Shown here: positions 1 to 8,131 of the stretch, piece after piece
Layout of the letters: each line of letters begins with the position of its first letter
How positions within the stretch are numbered: the first letter of the stretch is position 1
Assembly (NCBI RefSeq): GCF_041537905.1
Contig: NZ_JBGRUO010000004.1
Location: 248,001-312,000 of the forward strand
From: Ruegeria_C sp041537905
GTDB taxonomy: Bacteria; Pseudomonadota; Alphaproteobacteria; Rhodobacterales; Rhodobacteraceae
Direction of reading: 5' to 3'
Length of the DNA: 64,000 bases
Notes under the pieces: model-generated
Told to the model about the DNA's origin: nothing
Database searches by the model: none
Seen by the model: only the letters and a program-made list of their open reading frames with translations
Made by a program: the position numbers and the translations under genes

Positions 1-53
1 CCGTTTTCAACGACGCTGACGAACCGCTGCAGAAGAAGTGTGTTTTCCAGCAT
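1..53 (-). CDS. LysR-type regulator, N-terminal fragment cut by the window edge
   Basis: Reading leftward from an ATG at 53-51, the 17 complete codons give MLENTLLLQRFVSVVENG, which resembles the first helix of LysR-family helix-turn-helix proteins (a hydrophobic stretch, then F-x-x-V-x-x-x-G). The rest of the gene lies outside the window. It is divergent from the ABC-sulfatase operon, and a LysR-box-like palindrome lies between them, which is the usual arrangement for a LysR regulator and its target. There is little intervening leader and no clear Shine-Dalgarno, so the start is tentative. The family call rests on only 17 residues plus context. Confidence 0.5.
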   Translation of the reverse strand, partial: MLENTLLLQRFVSVVEN

Positions 54-56
54 ATT

Positions 57-73
57 GATAACAGATCGTTATC
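57..73. promoter_or_regulatory. Palindromic operator, LysR-box type
   Basis: GATAAC at 57-62 and GTTATC at 68-73 form an interrupted dyad with a 5-base spacer. Inside it T59 and A71 satisfy the T-N11-A pattern of LysR operators. It lies between the divergent LysR-like start and the ABC transporter operon. A possible -10 (TATAAA, 115-120) follows 41 bases further on, without a convincing -35. Confidence 0.5.
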
Positions 74-173
74 GAAATTAAAAAACTTTCAAGCTTTTTT
101 GCAGTTGGCGCGCCTATAAACTGCCCGTGAATCAAACCGCGCCGGTGTGAGCGGGGTGAAATGGGAGGAAAAT

Positions 174-1688
174 ATGCGTAAAGTCACTCGGGCCCGCCTA
201 GGCCGTCGCGAGTTCCTTATGGGGTCTGCTGCGGGCGCGGCGATGCTGTCACTGAAAGGTACAGCGGGGTTGGCGCAGACGGTGCAGCCGCCGATCAATT
301 CCATTCCGAAGGGCGCAACGTTCCGTTGGGTGGATAGCGGCGACCAGAAGGCGGTGTTCTTCAAGAAGTTCTTTGCCGATTACGCGGCAGATCGCGGTAT
401 TGAGGTCATCTATGATCCCCTGCCCTGGAACGAGATTGCCAAGGTCGTACCGCTGGGCGTGCGCAATGGCACTGCCCATGATGTCTTTGTTACGCCGCGC
501 AATGTCAGTCTTGCCGACGCGGTGGCGCAGGGTTGGGTGCAGCCCTATGATGAATTCATTCCCAACATTGAAGAGTGGAAGGCCAATTTCCCGGCAGGTG
601 CGTTCCTGCCCGGCATCAACGAGTTTGAGGGCAAGACCTATGGCCTGCCTTTCACCTCGAACAAGCGCTACGGCACACATCTGCTTTATAACAAACAATA
701 CGTGGCCGATGCCGGGTTCGATCCCGAAGCCAAACCGCTGACGCAGTCTGAATTCCGCGAGGCGGCGCGCAAGATCACCGAAGCGGGACAAGGGCGGTAT
801 TTCGGCTTTATCCTTGGTGGCTCTCAGTTGAACCGTTGGGCGCAGAGTGTGCGCAACCTGGCGCGGATGGCGGGTGCGAGCGCCGGAGGCGACTCGGTTC
901 TGGATGCAGATATCGACCTGCGCACGGGCGAGTATGTCTTCGACAGCGATGCCTATATCGCCGCTATCGAGCTGCTGATCGCCATGCGCGACGATGGCAG
1001 TTTCTTCCCCGGACTGATGAACCTGAACGCACCGCAGGCGCGGGCCTATATGCCGCAAGGCGCGGCAGGCATGATCCTGCAGGGTCCGTGGAATATCCCA
1101 AGCTGGGAAGGCCAGAACCCCGATTTCGATTTTGGCGTTTCCTCCGGCCCGGTGCCGGATAGTGGACCGGTGGGCAAGCTGACGATCTCGCAAGGCGGTG
1201 CCGCGCCCAACACGATCAGCCTGTTCTCTGGGTCCGAGAATGGCGCGATTGCGGGCGATATCTTTCACTATCTCGGAACGCTTGAGGGCCAGACCGCCTG
1301 GGCCAACATCGTGGGCGCGGGCGACCCGCCGATCATGCCCGAAGCGGTGGCGCAGGCGGATATGTCGCCGCGGTCCAAGCAGATACTGGAACTGTTCAAC
1401 GACCAGATCCGCGTCGGGCCCAACCCGATCGTGCGCAATGGCGATCTGGCCAAGGTCATCGGCACCTTCGTGGCGCCCGATGTCAATTTCGCGCGCACCG
1501 TGCAGGGGCTGGTCGCCGGTGAGTTGACTGATGTGCCGGGCGAGATGAAGAAGCTGAGCGACAATTACAACGCATCGCTGGACGCGGCCTTTGCGGCGGC
1601 AACTGCCGAGGGGGCCAAGGTGGATCGGGCTGATCTGGTCTTTACCAACTGGAACCCGGATGTTGATTTCGCCGCGTCGGATTACTGA
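174..1688 (+). CDS. Sugar ABC transporter substrate-binding protein with Tat signal
   Basis: A 504-residue family 1 extracellular solute-binding protein (MalE/UgpB-like). The start at 174 is chosen because GGAGGAA lies just upstream and it gives a clean signal peptide; an in-frame earlier start at 147 lacks these. Residues 11-15 read RREFL, a twin-arginine motif, followed by a hydrophobic segment and an AQ cleavage region near residue 35, so it is probably exported folded. The body contains typical binding-protein segments such as GLPFTSNKRYGTHLLYNKQY. It is followed by two permeases and a sulfatase, suggesting uptake of a sulfated or sulfatase-released sugar. The ligand cannot be read from the sequence. 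Confidence 0.85.
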   Translation: MRKVTRARLGRREFLMGSAAGAAMLSLKGTAGLAQTVQPPINSIPKGATFRWVDSGDQKAVFFKKFFADYAADRGIEVIYDPLPWNEIAKVVPLGVRNGTAHDVFVTPRNVSLADAVAQGWVQPYDEFIPNIEEWKANFPAGAFLPGINEFEGKTYGLPFTSNKRYGTHLLYNKQYVADAGFDPEAKPLTQSEFREAARKITEAGQGRYFGFILGGSQLNRWAQSVRNLARMAGASAGGDSVLDADIDLRTGEYVFDSDAYIAAIELLIAMRDDGSFFPGLMNLNAPQARAYMPQGAAGMILQGPWNIPSWEGQNPDFDFGVSSGPVPDSGPVGKLTISQGGAAPNTISLFSGSENGAIAGDIFHYLGTLEGQTAWANIVGAGDPPIMPEAVAQADMSPRSKQILELFNDQIRVGPNPIVRNGDLAKVIGTFVAPDVNFARTVQGLVAGELTDVPGEMKKLSDNYNASLDAAFAAATAEGAKVDRADLVFTNWNPDVDFAASDY

Positions 1689-1750
1689 CAGGCCACTCAC
1701 CTGATGCGGCCCCAATTGCCGGGGCCGCATCAGCCATCGGGACCCCCTAA

Positions 1751-2677
1751 ATGCAGCTAAGCCAGACGCTTTATCGCTATCGCTACCAGTATTTGATGCT
1801 GGTGCCCGGCCTGATCCTGGCCGGAATGTTCGTGTTCTATCCGATCTTTGCGGCGGTCTATTATGCCATGCATGACTGGTCGGGCTTCAACGCCGATATG
1901 GTTTTTGTCGGCCTTGGCAATTTTGCGACGCTGTTCAGCGATCCGATCTTCTGGGATGCGTTCGGGCGGTCGCTGCTGTTTCTGGTGGGTACGGTGCCTG
2001 CGCAGCTGGTCCTGTCGCTCATCCTGGCCGTGATCCTGAACAACCAGTTGCTGAAACTGTCGACCACTTTCCGCACCATGATCTTTCTGCCGGTCGTTAC
2101 GCCCGTTGCGGTGATCGGCATCATCTGGACCTTTCTGCTGAGTCCGTTCAACGGGCCAATTAACGGGTTGCTGCTCAATATCGGGCTGATCACGCGCCCG
2201 ATTGATTTTCTGGGATCGTCCGACACGGTGATGCCCTCCGTCATCGGGGTCTACGTCTGGAAATGGCTGGGCATCACGCTGATCTACTGGCTGGCTGCGC
2301 TGCAGACGGTGCCCAGCGATGTCTATGACGCGGCCAAGCTCGACAATTGCAAGGGCGGACGCCTGATCTGGCATGTGATTTTGCCGATCATCCTGCCCTT
2401 TGCGGTGGCGATCTTGCTGATCTCATCGGTGGCAGCGCTGAACGTGTTTCCGCTGATCATGTCGATGACCAATGGCGGGCCTTTCTTCGGCTCGGAAGTG
2501 ATGGAGATTTTCATCTACCGCACTGCGTTCGCGACCGAGGATGGCTCGATCCCGCGTCTGGGCTATGCGGCGGCGGCAGGCGTGTTCTTTGGCGTCATCA
2601 TGCTGGCGCTGACCATCCTGCAATCGCTGGCCACGCGGCGTGCGCGCCGCAGCACGCAGGAGGCCGGGCATGAGTGA
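1751..2677 (+). CDS. Sugar ABC transporter permease, MalF/UgpA type
   Basis: A 308-residue inner-membrane protein with about six hydrophobic segments. The EAA-loop region near residues 195-215 (YDAAKLDNCKGGRLIWHVIL) is where the permease docks on the ATPase. It follows the binding protein by 62 bases and overlaps the next permease by 8 bases (ATGAGTGA), so the two are translationally coupled. No ATPase gene is present in this cluster within the window; it may lie upstream or be shared. Confidence 0.9.
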   Translation: MQLSQTLYRYRYQYLMLVPGLILAGMFVFYPIFAAVYYAMHDWSGFNADMVFVGLGNFATLFSDPIFWDAFGRSLLFLVGTVPAQLVLSLILAVILNNQLLKLSTTFRTMIFLPVVTPVAVIGIIWTFLLSPFNGPINGLLLNIGLITRPIDFLGSSDTVMPSVIGVYVWKWLGITLIYWLAALQTVPSDVYDAAKLDNCKGGRLIWHVILPIILPFAVAILLISSVAALNVFPLIMSMTNGGPFFGSEVMEIFIYRTAFATEDGSIPRLGYAAAAGVFFGVIMLALTILQSLATRRARRSTQEAGHE

Positions 2678-3542
2678 TGCCGCGCTCGATTTGCCGCGCC
2701 AAAAGCGCCTGACAGGCCGCCGACCGGATGCGCGGATTTTCGTCACCTCGGTGCTGCTGGCTGCGTTCTGCGTGGTCTGGATCTATCCCTTTGTCTGGAT
2801 GATTTCGACCTCACTGAAATCCAATGCCGAGATGTTCGGCAACCCGGGCCTGATCCCACAGAGCTTTGCGTGGGAGAACTACTCCCGCGCCTGGGTTGAG
2901 GCCAACATGGGCCGCTACTTCCTGAACACGCTGATCGTGACGGTGGGCTCTGTGGTGATCGTGACTTTCTGCACCGCGCTGACCGGTTACGTGCTGGGGC
3001 GCTATCGCTTTCCGGGCCGCAACGCGATCCTGCTGGCGTTTGTCTGCACCGTGTTCATCCCGCAGGGCTTTACCATCATTCCCGTGTTCGAGCTGCTCAG
3101 CGCGCTTGGCCTGTCAACCAATCTGCTGGGGCTGACGCTGGCCACCTCGGGACATGCCATGGTGGTATTTGTGGTGCTGTTTGCGGGCTATTTCAGCCAG
3201 CTTCCGAAAGAGCTGGAAGAGGCCGCGCAGGTCGAGGGCGTCACCTTTCTGCAGATCTTCTGGTACATCATGCTGCCCTTAGCGCGCCCGATGGTGGTGA
3301 CGGTGGTCATCATGCAGGTGCTACACGCATGGAATGATTTCCTGCTGCCGCTGGTCATCACGCTGGCCAATCCCGCGATCCGGACGCTGTCGGTGGGCAT
3401 CTATGCCTTCAAGGGCGAGCAGTTCATCGACTGGACCGGCATGGCGGCGGCAGCGACGATTTCCATCGTGCCGGTGGTGGTGCTGTTCATCGCCTTGCAA
3501 CGGTATTTCATCAATGGTCTCGCCGGTGCGGTGAAAGGGTAA
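2670..3542 (+). CDS. Sugar ABC transporter permease, MalG/UgpE type
   Basis: A 290-residue permease and partner of the preceding one. The start at 2670 is supported by AGGAGG at 2658-2663. It opens with a short cytoplasmic tail and a first membrane segment (VLLAAFCVVWIYPFVWMIS). The EAA loop reads LPKELEEAAQVEGVTFLQIF, with the conserved E-x-A-x-x-D/E-G pattern, and the C-terminus (QRYFINGLAGAVKG) is the classic ending of MalG-type permeases. The sulfatase starts 3 bases after its stop, so the four genes form one operon. Confidence 0.9.
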   Translation: MSDAALDLPRQKRLTGRRPDARIFVTSVLLAAFCVVWIYPFVWMISTSLKSNAEMFGNPGLIPQSFAWENYSRAWVEANMGRYFLNTLIVTVGSVVIVTFCTALTGYVLGRYRFPGRNAILLAFVCTVFIPQGFTIIPVFELLSALGLSTNLLGLTLATSGHAMVVFVVLFAGYFSQLPKELEEAAQVEGVTFLQIFWYIMLPLARPMVVTVVIMQVLHAWNDFLLPLVITLANPAIRTLSVGIYAFKGEQFIDWTGMAAAATISIVPVVVLFIALQRYFINGLAGAVKG

Positions 3543-3545
3543 GTC

Positions 3546-5078
3546 ATGTCGCGTCCCAATATCCTTCTCATAACCACCGACCAGCAGCATTTCAGCGCTC
3601 TGGGGGCGGTGAACCCCAAGATCAGCACGCCCAACCTGGACCGGCTCTGCGCCGAGGGCACGCGGTTTGACCGCGCCTATTGTCCGGCACCCACCTGCAC
3701 GCCCTCGCGCGCCAGCGTGATCACCGGGCTATATCCGTCGCAGCATGGTGCCTGGACCATCGGCTGCAAGCTGGACGAAAATGTACCGACAGTGGGCACA
3801 GCCCTTGCTGAGGCGGGCTATCACACCGGGCTGATCGGCAAGGCGCATTTCCAGCCGCTAGCGGGTGACAGTCTGGAGAAACAGCCCATTCTGCGCGATC
3901 TGGCCTTCTGGCGCGACTATAGCGAGCGGTTCTATGGCTTCGACCATGTCGAGCTGGTGCGCAATCATGCCGACGAGGCCCATGTGGGCCAGCACTATGC
4001 GTTGTGGATGGAAGAGCAGGGGCTGACGGACTGGAAAGAGTACTTCCAGCCGCTTCCGGGCGAGACGTCGGCCAAGGCCCCGGCGCGAGCCAAGGATGCG
4101 CCCTATTGGGCGCGTGAGGGCCGCAGCTGGGACTTGCCGGAAGATATGCACTATACGCCCTGGATCGGGCAGCGCTCGGTGGATTTCATCGACCGGGCGG
4201 CGACGGATGGAACCCCGTTCTTCCTCTGGACCAGCTTTCCCGACCCGCACCCGCCCTACACGGTGCCCGAACCCTGGGCTTCGATGTATGACCCCGACGA
4301 GATGGAGCCGGGCCGCATCACCCCCGGCGAGCATGACCTGAACGCGCCGCATTTCGCGAAAACACAGGAGACCGACCCAGACTTTGCCGACTGGCATCAG
4401 CCGCATGAGGCCCATGGCTGCGACAGCCACCTATACCCGGAAGAGGCGTTGAAAAAGGACATGGCCGTCTATTACGGCATGATGAGCTTTTTGGACCGTG
4501 AGGTTGGTCGCATCCTCGACAAGCTGGATGCCTTGGGATTGGCAGAGGACACGCTGATCATCTTCACCACCGATCATGGCCACTTTCTGGGTCAGCACGG
4601 GTTGGTCGCCAAGGGCCCGTTTCACTACGAGGATATGCTGCGGGTGCCCTTTATCGTGCGCTGGCCCGGCAAGGTGCCCGATGGTGCGGTCGAAACCTCG
4701 ATCCAGTCGCTTCTGGATATCGCGCCCACGATTCTTGAGGCGGCTGGGGTCAACGACTATCCGGCCATGCAGGGCGTGTCGCAACTGGACCACTGGCAGG
4801 GCCAATGCTCACCGCCGCGCGATCATGCGATCTGTGAGAACCGGCACAACCCGGTCATGCCGCATGTCACCAGCTATATCGAGCAGCGCTACAAGATCTC
4901 GGTCTATCGCGACGGCCGGATCGGCGAGCTGTTCGATCTTGCCAGCGATCCGCAGGAAACGCGCAACCTGTGGACCGATCCGTCAAGCGCCGAGGTGAGG
5001 TCGGCCATGCTGCAACGGATGGTGCAGAGCATGCTGGCCGCCGAGCCCATGAAGTCGAAACGCGTCGCTCAGGCTTGA
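3546..5078 (+). CDS. Cysteine-type sulfatase
   Basis: A 510-residue alkaline-phosphatase-superfamily sulfatase. Cys51 in CTPSR is the residue a formylglycine-generating enzyme would convert to the catalytic aldehyde. Asp12 (TTDQQ) and the later TTDHGHFLGQHG segment supply calcium ligands. The C-terminal third (YRDGRIGELFDLASDPQETRNL) is typical of arylsulfatase/choline-sulfatase relatives. There is no signal peptide, so it should act in the cytoplasm on substrate brought in by the preceding ABC transporter. The substrate (sulfated sugar, choline-sulfate-like or aryl) cannot be assigned. No formylglycine-generating enzyme gene is in the window. Confidence 0.9.
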   Translation: MSRPNILLITTDQQHFSALGAVNPKISTPNLDRLCAEGTRFDRAYCPAPTCTPSRASVITGLYPSQHGAWTIGCKLDENVPTVGTALAEAGYHTGLIGKAHFQPLAGDSLEKQPILRDLAFWRDYSERFYGFDHVELVRNHADEAHVGQHYALWMEEQGLTDWKEYFQPLPGETSAKAPARAKDAPYWAREGRSWDLPEDMHYTPWIGQRSVDFIDRAATDGTPFFLWTSFPDPHPPYTVPEPWASMYDPDEMEPGRITPGEHDLNAPHFAKTQETDPDFADWHQPHEAHGCDSHLYPEEALKKDMAVYYGMMSFLDREVGRILDKLDALGLAEDTLIIFTTDHGHFLGQHGLVAKGPFHYEDMLRVPFIVRWPGKVPDGAVETSIQSLLDIAPTILEAAGVNDYPAMQGVSQLDHWQGQCSPPRDHAICENRHNPVMPHVTSYIEQRYKISVYRDGRIGELFDLASDPQETRNLWTDPSSAEVRSAMLQRMVQSMLAAEPMKSKRVAQA

Positions 5079-5165
5079 ATCAAGGCTGCGATCGCTGGAG
5101 TTACCCCGATACAGAAACTGCAAGAATCGTGAATTCTACGGGGCTGTGACCCTAAAAAGGGGTGT

Positions 5166-5765
5166 TTAGTGATCCGGGCCCAACTGCTCCTTGGTGTTCT
5201 TTGACCTGTAACGTTTTACTTTGGACCTGTTGCCGCATCGGTCCATAGAACACCAGCGACGTCTTTGGGCCTGGCTGTCATCGTAGAACAACCGCTCACA
5301 TTTATGGTTTTCGCAGTTTTTGACCCTTGTTTCGGGGGCCGTTGTGATCAGATCGATCGCATCCCTGGCGATTTCGGACATTACCGATGTCAGCAAGTCC
5401 GACTGACCGCTTGCGGCAAAGGCATGTGTAAGTCGCTGATCGTAAATCAACTGCGGGATAAGCGCAGGGGGGTTAGCGGCGGCATTGACTATGTCGATGT
5501 CGCGCTGCCGATAAGCCGCGCCCTCGCGGAAGGCCACAACAAGCCCATGGACTGCTTCCCTGAGAATTATTGCTTGCGCAAGGGACCGGTCGCAAACACT
5601 CAGGTCGCCTTCAAGATCGGCGAATTGCGTCAGGCTGACCCAATGAGCCAGCGCATCCGGCTGATCGAGGAGCTCAATCCGCTCTTCGCTACGTGCCCGC
5701 AAAGTTGAAACAAGATCCAGGCAAAGACGACCACTGGTCAGCTGGAAGTCCTCTTGGATTTTCAT
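5166..5765 (-). CDS. CGNR zinc-finger (ABATE) transcriptional regulator
   Basis: A 199-residue protein. The N-terminal part, beginning FQLTSGRLCLDLVSTL, matches the stress-associated ABATE domain. The C-terminus has the treble-clef CGNR zinc finger: CENHKC, then WCSMDRCGNRSKVKRYR. It ends convergently with the sulfatase and starts 176 bases from the divergent alpha/beta hydrolase gene. A large perfect inverted repeat with overlapping promoters lies in that gap, so autoregulation plus control of the neighbouring operon is a natural inference. The effector ligand is unknown. Confidence 0.85.
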   Translation of the reverse strand: MKIQEDFQLTSGRLCLDLVSTLRARSEERIELLDQPDALAHWVSLTQFADLEGDLSVCDRSLAQAIILREAVHGLVVAFREGAAYRQRDIDIVNAAANPPALIPQLIYDQRLTHAFAASGQSDLLTSVMSEIARDAIDLITTAPETRVKNCENHKCERLFYDDSQAQRRRWCSMDRCGNRSKVKRYRSKNTKEQLGPDH

Positions 5766-5813
5766 GCGCGTACCTTCTGAACGGTTAACAGGTCGATACA
5801 GTACTAGAATGAA

Positions 5814-5868
5814 GTTGACACCATTCCAATAGGTGTCTTAACTAGTAACCAGTTCAAATGGTGTCAAC
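5814..5868. promoter_or_regulatory. Symmetrical divergent promoter/operator with perfect 12-bp inverted repeat
   Basis: GTTGACACCATT (5814-5825) is repeated in reverse complement at 5857-5868. A further GGTGTC half-site at 5832-5837 forms a tighter dyad with GACACC at 5817-5822. Each outer arm contains a perfect -35 hexamer TTGACA: 5815-5820 reading right, 5867-5862 reading left. The rightward promoter has TTAACT at a 17-base spacing (5838-5843); the leftward one has a weaker -10. The layout suggests one repressor controlling both the CGNR gene and the hydrolase/TRAP operon. Confidence 0.6.
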
Positions 5869-5941
5869 GAAATTGAGCATCGGTGGCGAACCGCGAGCGG
5901 CAGTTTTGCAATGGCTGCATGGAAATCAGGGAGAGAGACGG

Positions 5942-6769
5942 ATGCAAAACACCTTGGACGGTTCGGTGGGCCAAAGCGCGTTGCCGCTTGTGGATGCAAC
6001 GACAGGCAACGTTGTGTCGGGCGAGGTGACCACACGCGGGATTCTGCTATTTGTTCATGGGTTTATGGATGCGCCGGAAAGCATAGCGGCCGTTTCCCAA
6101 GCGCTTGACTTGTCCGATTGGACGATGCTGGCCGTTGACCTGCGCGCGCTGCAGCAAAAGGCGCCCGGCGCAGGCACCGCATTGCAGGGCTTTGCAGATG
6201 CAACTGTCGCGGCGCTGCAGTCTTGCGGGCTCACTGACGGGCATGACTTTGTAGTGATCGGGCACAGCATGGGCGGTCAGGTGGCCGAGCTGGTCGCCGC
6301 CAGGCTGGGTGACGCGCTGAAAGGACTGGTGCTGATCTGCCCGGCGCCTTTGCAAGGATATCCGCTGACCGCCGAACAGCAGGATATGTTCCGTCAGCGG
6401 GCCATGACCCGCGATCCCGAAGCGATCAAGGCTGGACGAGGCAGGTTGGCGCCGAACGCCTCCGGCGACTCGATGCAGACATTGGTGAAAACCGCGATGG
6501 AAACCGAAGTTGATACCGCCCTGTTCCAGTTGGATGCGTGGACAACCGGGGATCCCGCAGGGCGCGAACCGTCGCAAGTGAATCTTCCCGTTCGACTGGT
6601 CTGCTCGGATGATATCTTTTTCACGCCCGATTTCCTGAGCGAACACGTAACGCCACGGTTTTCCAATATTCAGACAACGCATATCGCCGAAGCGGGGCAC
6701 TGGCCTCATGTGGAGCGGCCGGCGCAGGTTGCGAATGTCGTCAAGACATTCACTAAGCGCCTAACCTGA
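5942..6769 (+). CDS. Alpha/beta hydrolase
   Basis: A 275-residue alpha/beta-hydrolase fold protein. HGF at residues 39-41 is the oxyanion region, GHSMGG places the nucleophile at Ser109, and GHWPHVERP near the C-terminus carries the catalytic His. The start at 5942 is chosen for AGGGAG at 5928-5933; an earlier in-frame start at 5858 falls inside the inverted repeat. It is the first gene of the operon driven from the divergent promoter. With the enoyl-CoA hydratase and TAXI-TRAP transporter downstream it probably hydrolyses an imported ester or a CoA-pathway intermediate. The substrate is unknown. Confidence 0.85.
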   Translation: MQNTLDGSVGQSALPLVDATTGNVVSGEVTTRGILLFVHGFMDAPESIAAVSQALDLSDWTMLAVDLRALQQKAPGAGTALQGFADATVAALQSCGLTDGHDFVVIGHSMGGQVAELVAARLGDALKGLVLICPAPLQGYPLTAEQQDMFRQRAMTRDPEAIKAGRGRLAPNASGDSMQTLVKTAMETEVDTALFQLDAWTTGDPAGREPSQVNLPVRLVCSDDIFFTPDFLSEHVTPRFSNIQTTHIAEAGHWPHVERPAQVANVVKTFTKRLT

Positions 6770-6791
6770 ACCAGCATAGGCGGAGGGTGTG

Positions 6792-7244
6792 ATGGACAAC
6801 GACCTGACCCAAGACCTGTTTCAATGGGTGTTTTCCGACTACGTCCCGACCTGGGCCGCGATCGGTCGGTCCGAGCGCGATGCCAAGGATATCCTGAATT
6901 ACTGGAGCGTCCCGATGTTCGCCGCGTCGATGCACGGAATCGGCTGGCTGATGGATGAAGAGGCCGTGATCGGGTTGCTCGCGACAACACATGCCCCGCT
7001 CAAGACGAGTGGGTATGACAACACGAAACCGCTCGACCGGGCGATTACGGTCTATAACGATCATTCGGCCAGCGCGGATGCAATCTGGTCGCGTCGCCGA
7101 GCGGACGAGACGGAAATCGAGCGCGTCGCAACCCATTTCGATATCCGCCTGACCGAGGCGGGATGGCGCATCATCGGACTTTCCAATCAATACACGCAGA
7201 CCGGTCGACTGGCCGATGTCTGGGCATCTCGACACGGCGCTTAG
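6792..7244 (+). CDS. NTF2-like small protein (DUF6841-like)
   Basis: A 150-residue protein with an N-terminal helix (FQWVFSDYVPTW), a central region and a C-terminal beta-rich part (VATHFDIRLTEAGWRIIGLSNQ), the pattern of SnoaL/NTF2-like folds. GGAGGG at 6782-6787 supports ATG 6792. It sits 22 bases after the hydrolase stop in the same operon. NTF2-like proteins can be small isomerases, dehydratases or binding proteins; no catalytic residues are identifiable here, so the function is open. Confidence 0.6.
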   Translation: MDNDLTQDLFQWVFSDYVPTWAAIGRSERDAKDILNYWSVPMFAASMHGIGWLMDEEAVIGLLATTHAPLKTSGYDNTKPLDRAITVYNDHSASADAIWSRRRADETEIERVATHFDIRLTEAGWRIIGLSNQYTQTGRLADVWASRHGA

Positions 7245-7277
7245 GCGACTGTGTCAGCACGACAGAAAGGCACGTTA

Positions 7278-8087
7278 ATGGCACAAGACGACACCCCGGA
7301 ATTTGTCCGCTTTCACAAGGAAGGCGATGTTGGAATCATCACTCTGGACCGTGAACCGCAAAACCGAGTGAACCGCCAGGTCGCGGCGGAACTGGGGCAC
7401 GCCGTCAGCGCTGCGGCGCAATCGGGTGCGCGGGCGCTGATCGTACGGGCCGAGGGTGATAACTTTTGCTGGGGCGGCGACTTTCGCGAATGGCCGCAAT
7501 TCTCGGACTACCTGAAAAGGCGTGAGCGTTGGACGCTGTCAAACGGGGCGCTGATCGCATTGGAAAATCTGCCGATCCCGACCATCTCGGTGGTGCATGG
7601 CAACGCGTTTGGCTTTGGTTTTGAGCTGGCTCTGCACACCGACATGATCATCGCTGGCGAAAGCGCCCAGTTTCGTTTTCCGGAAGCGACCATCGCGGTC
7701 TTCCCCCTGGCGGGTGGCGCGCAGCGGATCGCCGAGCGCGCAGGGCGGAACGCGGCGGCAAGGCTCGTGATGCTGACTGAGATTATTGACGCAGCCGAGG
7801 CGTATCGTCTGAACCTGCTGACAAAAGTACTGCCGGATGCGGAACTGCAAAGCGGGGCAATGGAGATCGCGGTCAAGCTGGCCTCGGGACCGACGCGCGC
7901 CCATGCGGCGACCAAGATGATGCTGACCGCCTGGGCGTCGGGTGGCGTTCCGAACGCGGATGCGCAGATGATCGAACTGATCCCCAACATTCTCGCAACC
8001 GATGATGTCGAAACGGCAATCAAGTCTGCGGCTGAAGCGCTGGCCAAAGGTGGAGAGCGGCCAACTCTGAAATTCAAGGGAACCTGA
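7278..8087 (+). CDS. Enoyl-CoA hydratase/isomerase family protein
   Basis: A 269-residue crotonase-fold protein: VGIITLDREPQNRVN, then the oxyanion segments GDNFCWGGDF and HGNAFGFGFELALHTDMIIA. The usual second catalytic acid is not obvious: the segment FRFPEATIAVFPLAGGAQRI carries a Glu only in PEA. It could therefore be a hydratase, isomerase or C-C hydrolase of the superfamily. The start at 7278 has AAAGG at 7266-7270. Its position between hydrolase and transporter genes suggests a role in degrading the imported compound. Confidence 0.85.
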   Translation: MAQDDTPEFVRFHKEGDVGIITLDREPQNRVNRQVAAELGHAVSAAAQSGARALIVRAEGDNFCWGGDFREWPQFSDYLKRRERWTLSNGALIALENLPIPTISVVHGNAFGFGFELALHTDMIIAGESAQFRFPEATIAVFPLAGGAQRIAERAGRNAAARLVMLTEIIDAAEAYRLNLLTKVLPDAELQSGAMEIAVKLASGPTRAHAATKMMLTAWASGGVPNADAQMIELIPNILATDDVETAIKSAAEALAKGGERPTLKFKGT

Positions 8088-8131
8088 TCAAAGGCCCCAC
8101 GGGGCCAATCACATTCATGGGAGGAACAAAC

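Noticed and set aside
249..1730. A 493-codon minus-strand open frame
   Set aside because: Shadow of the substrate-binding protein gene, rich in Arg/His, with no recognisable domain.
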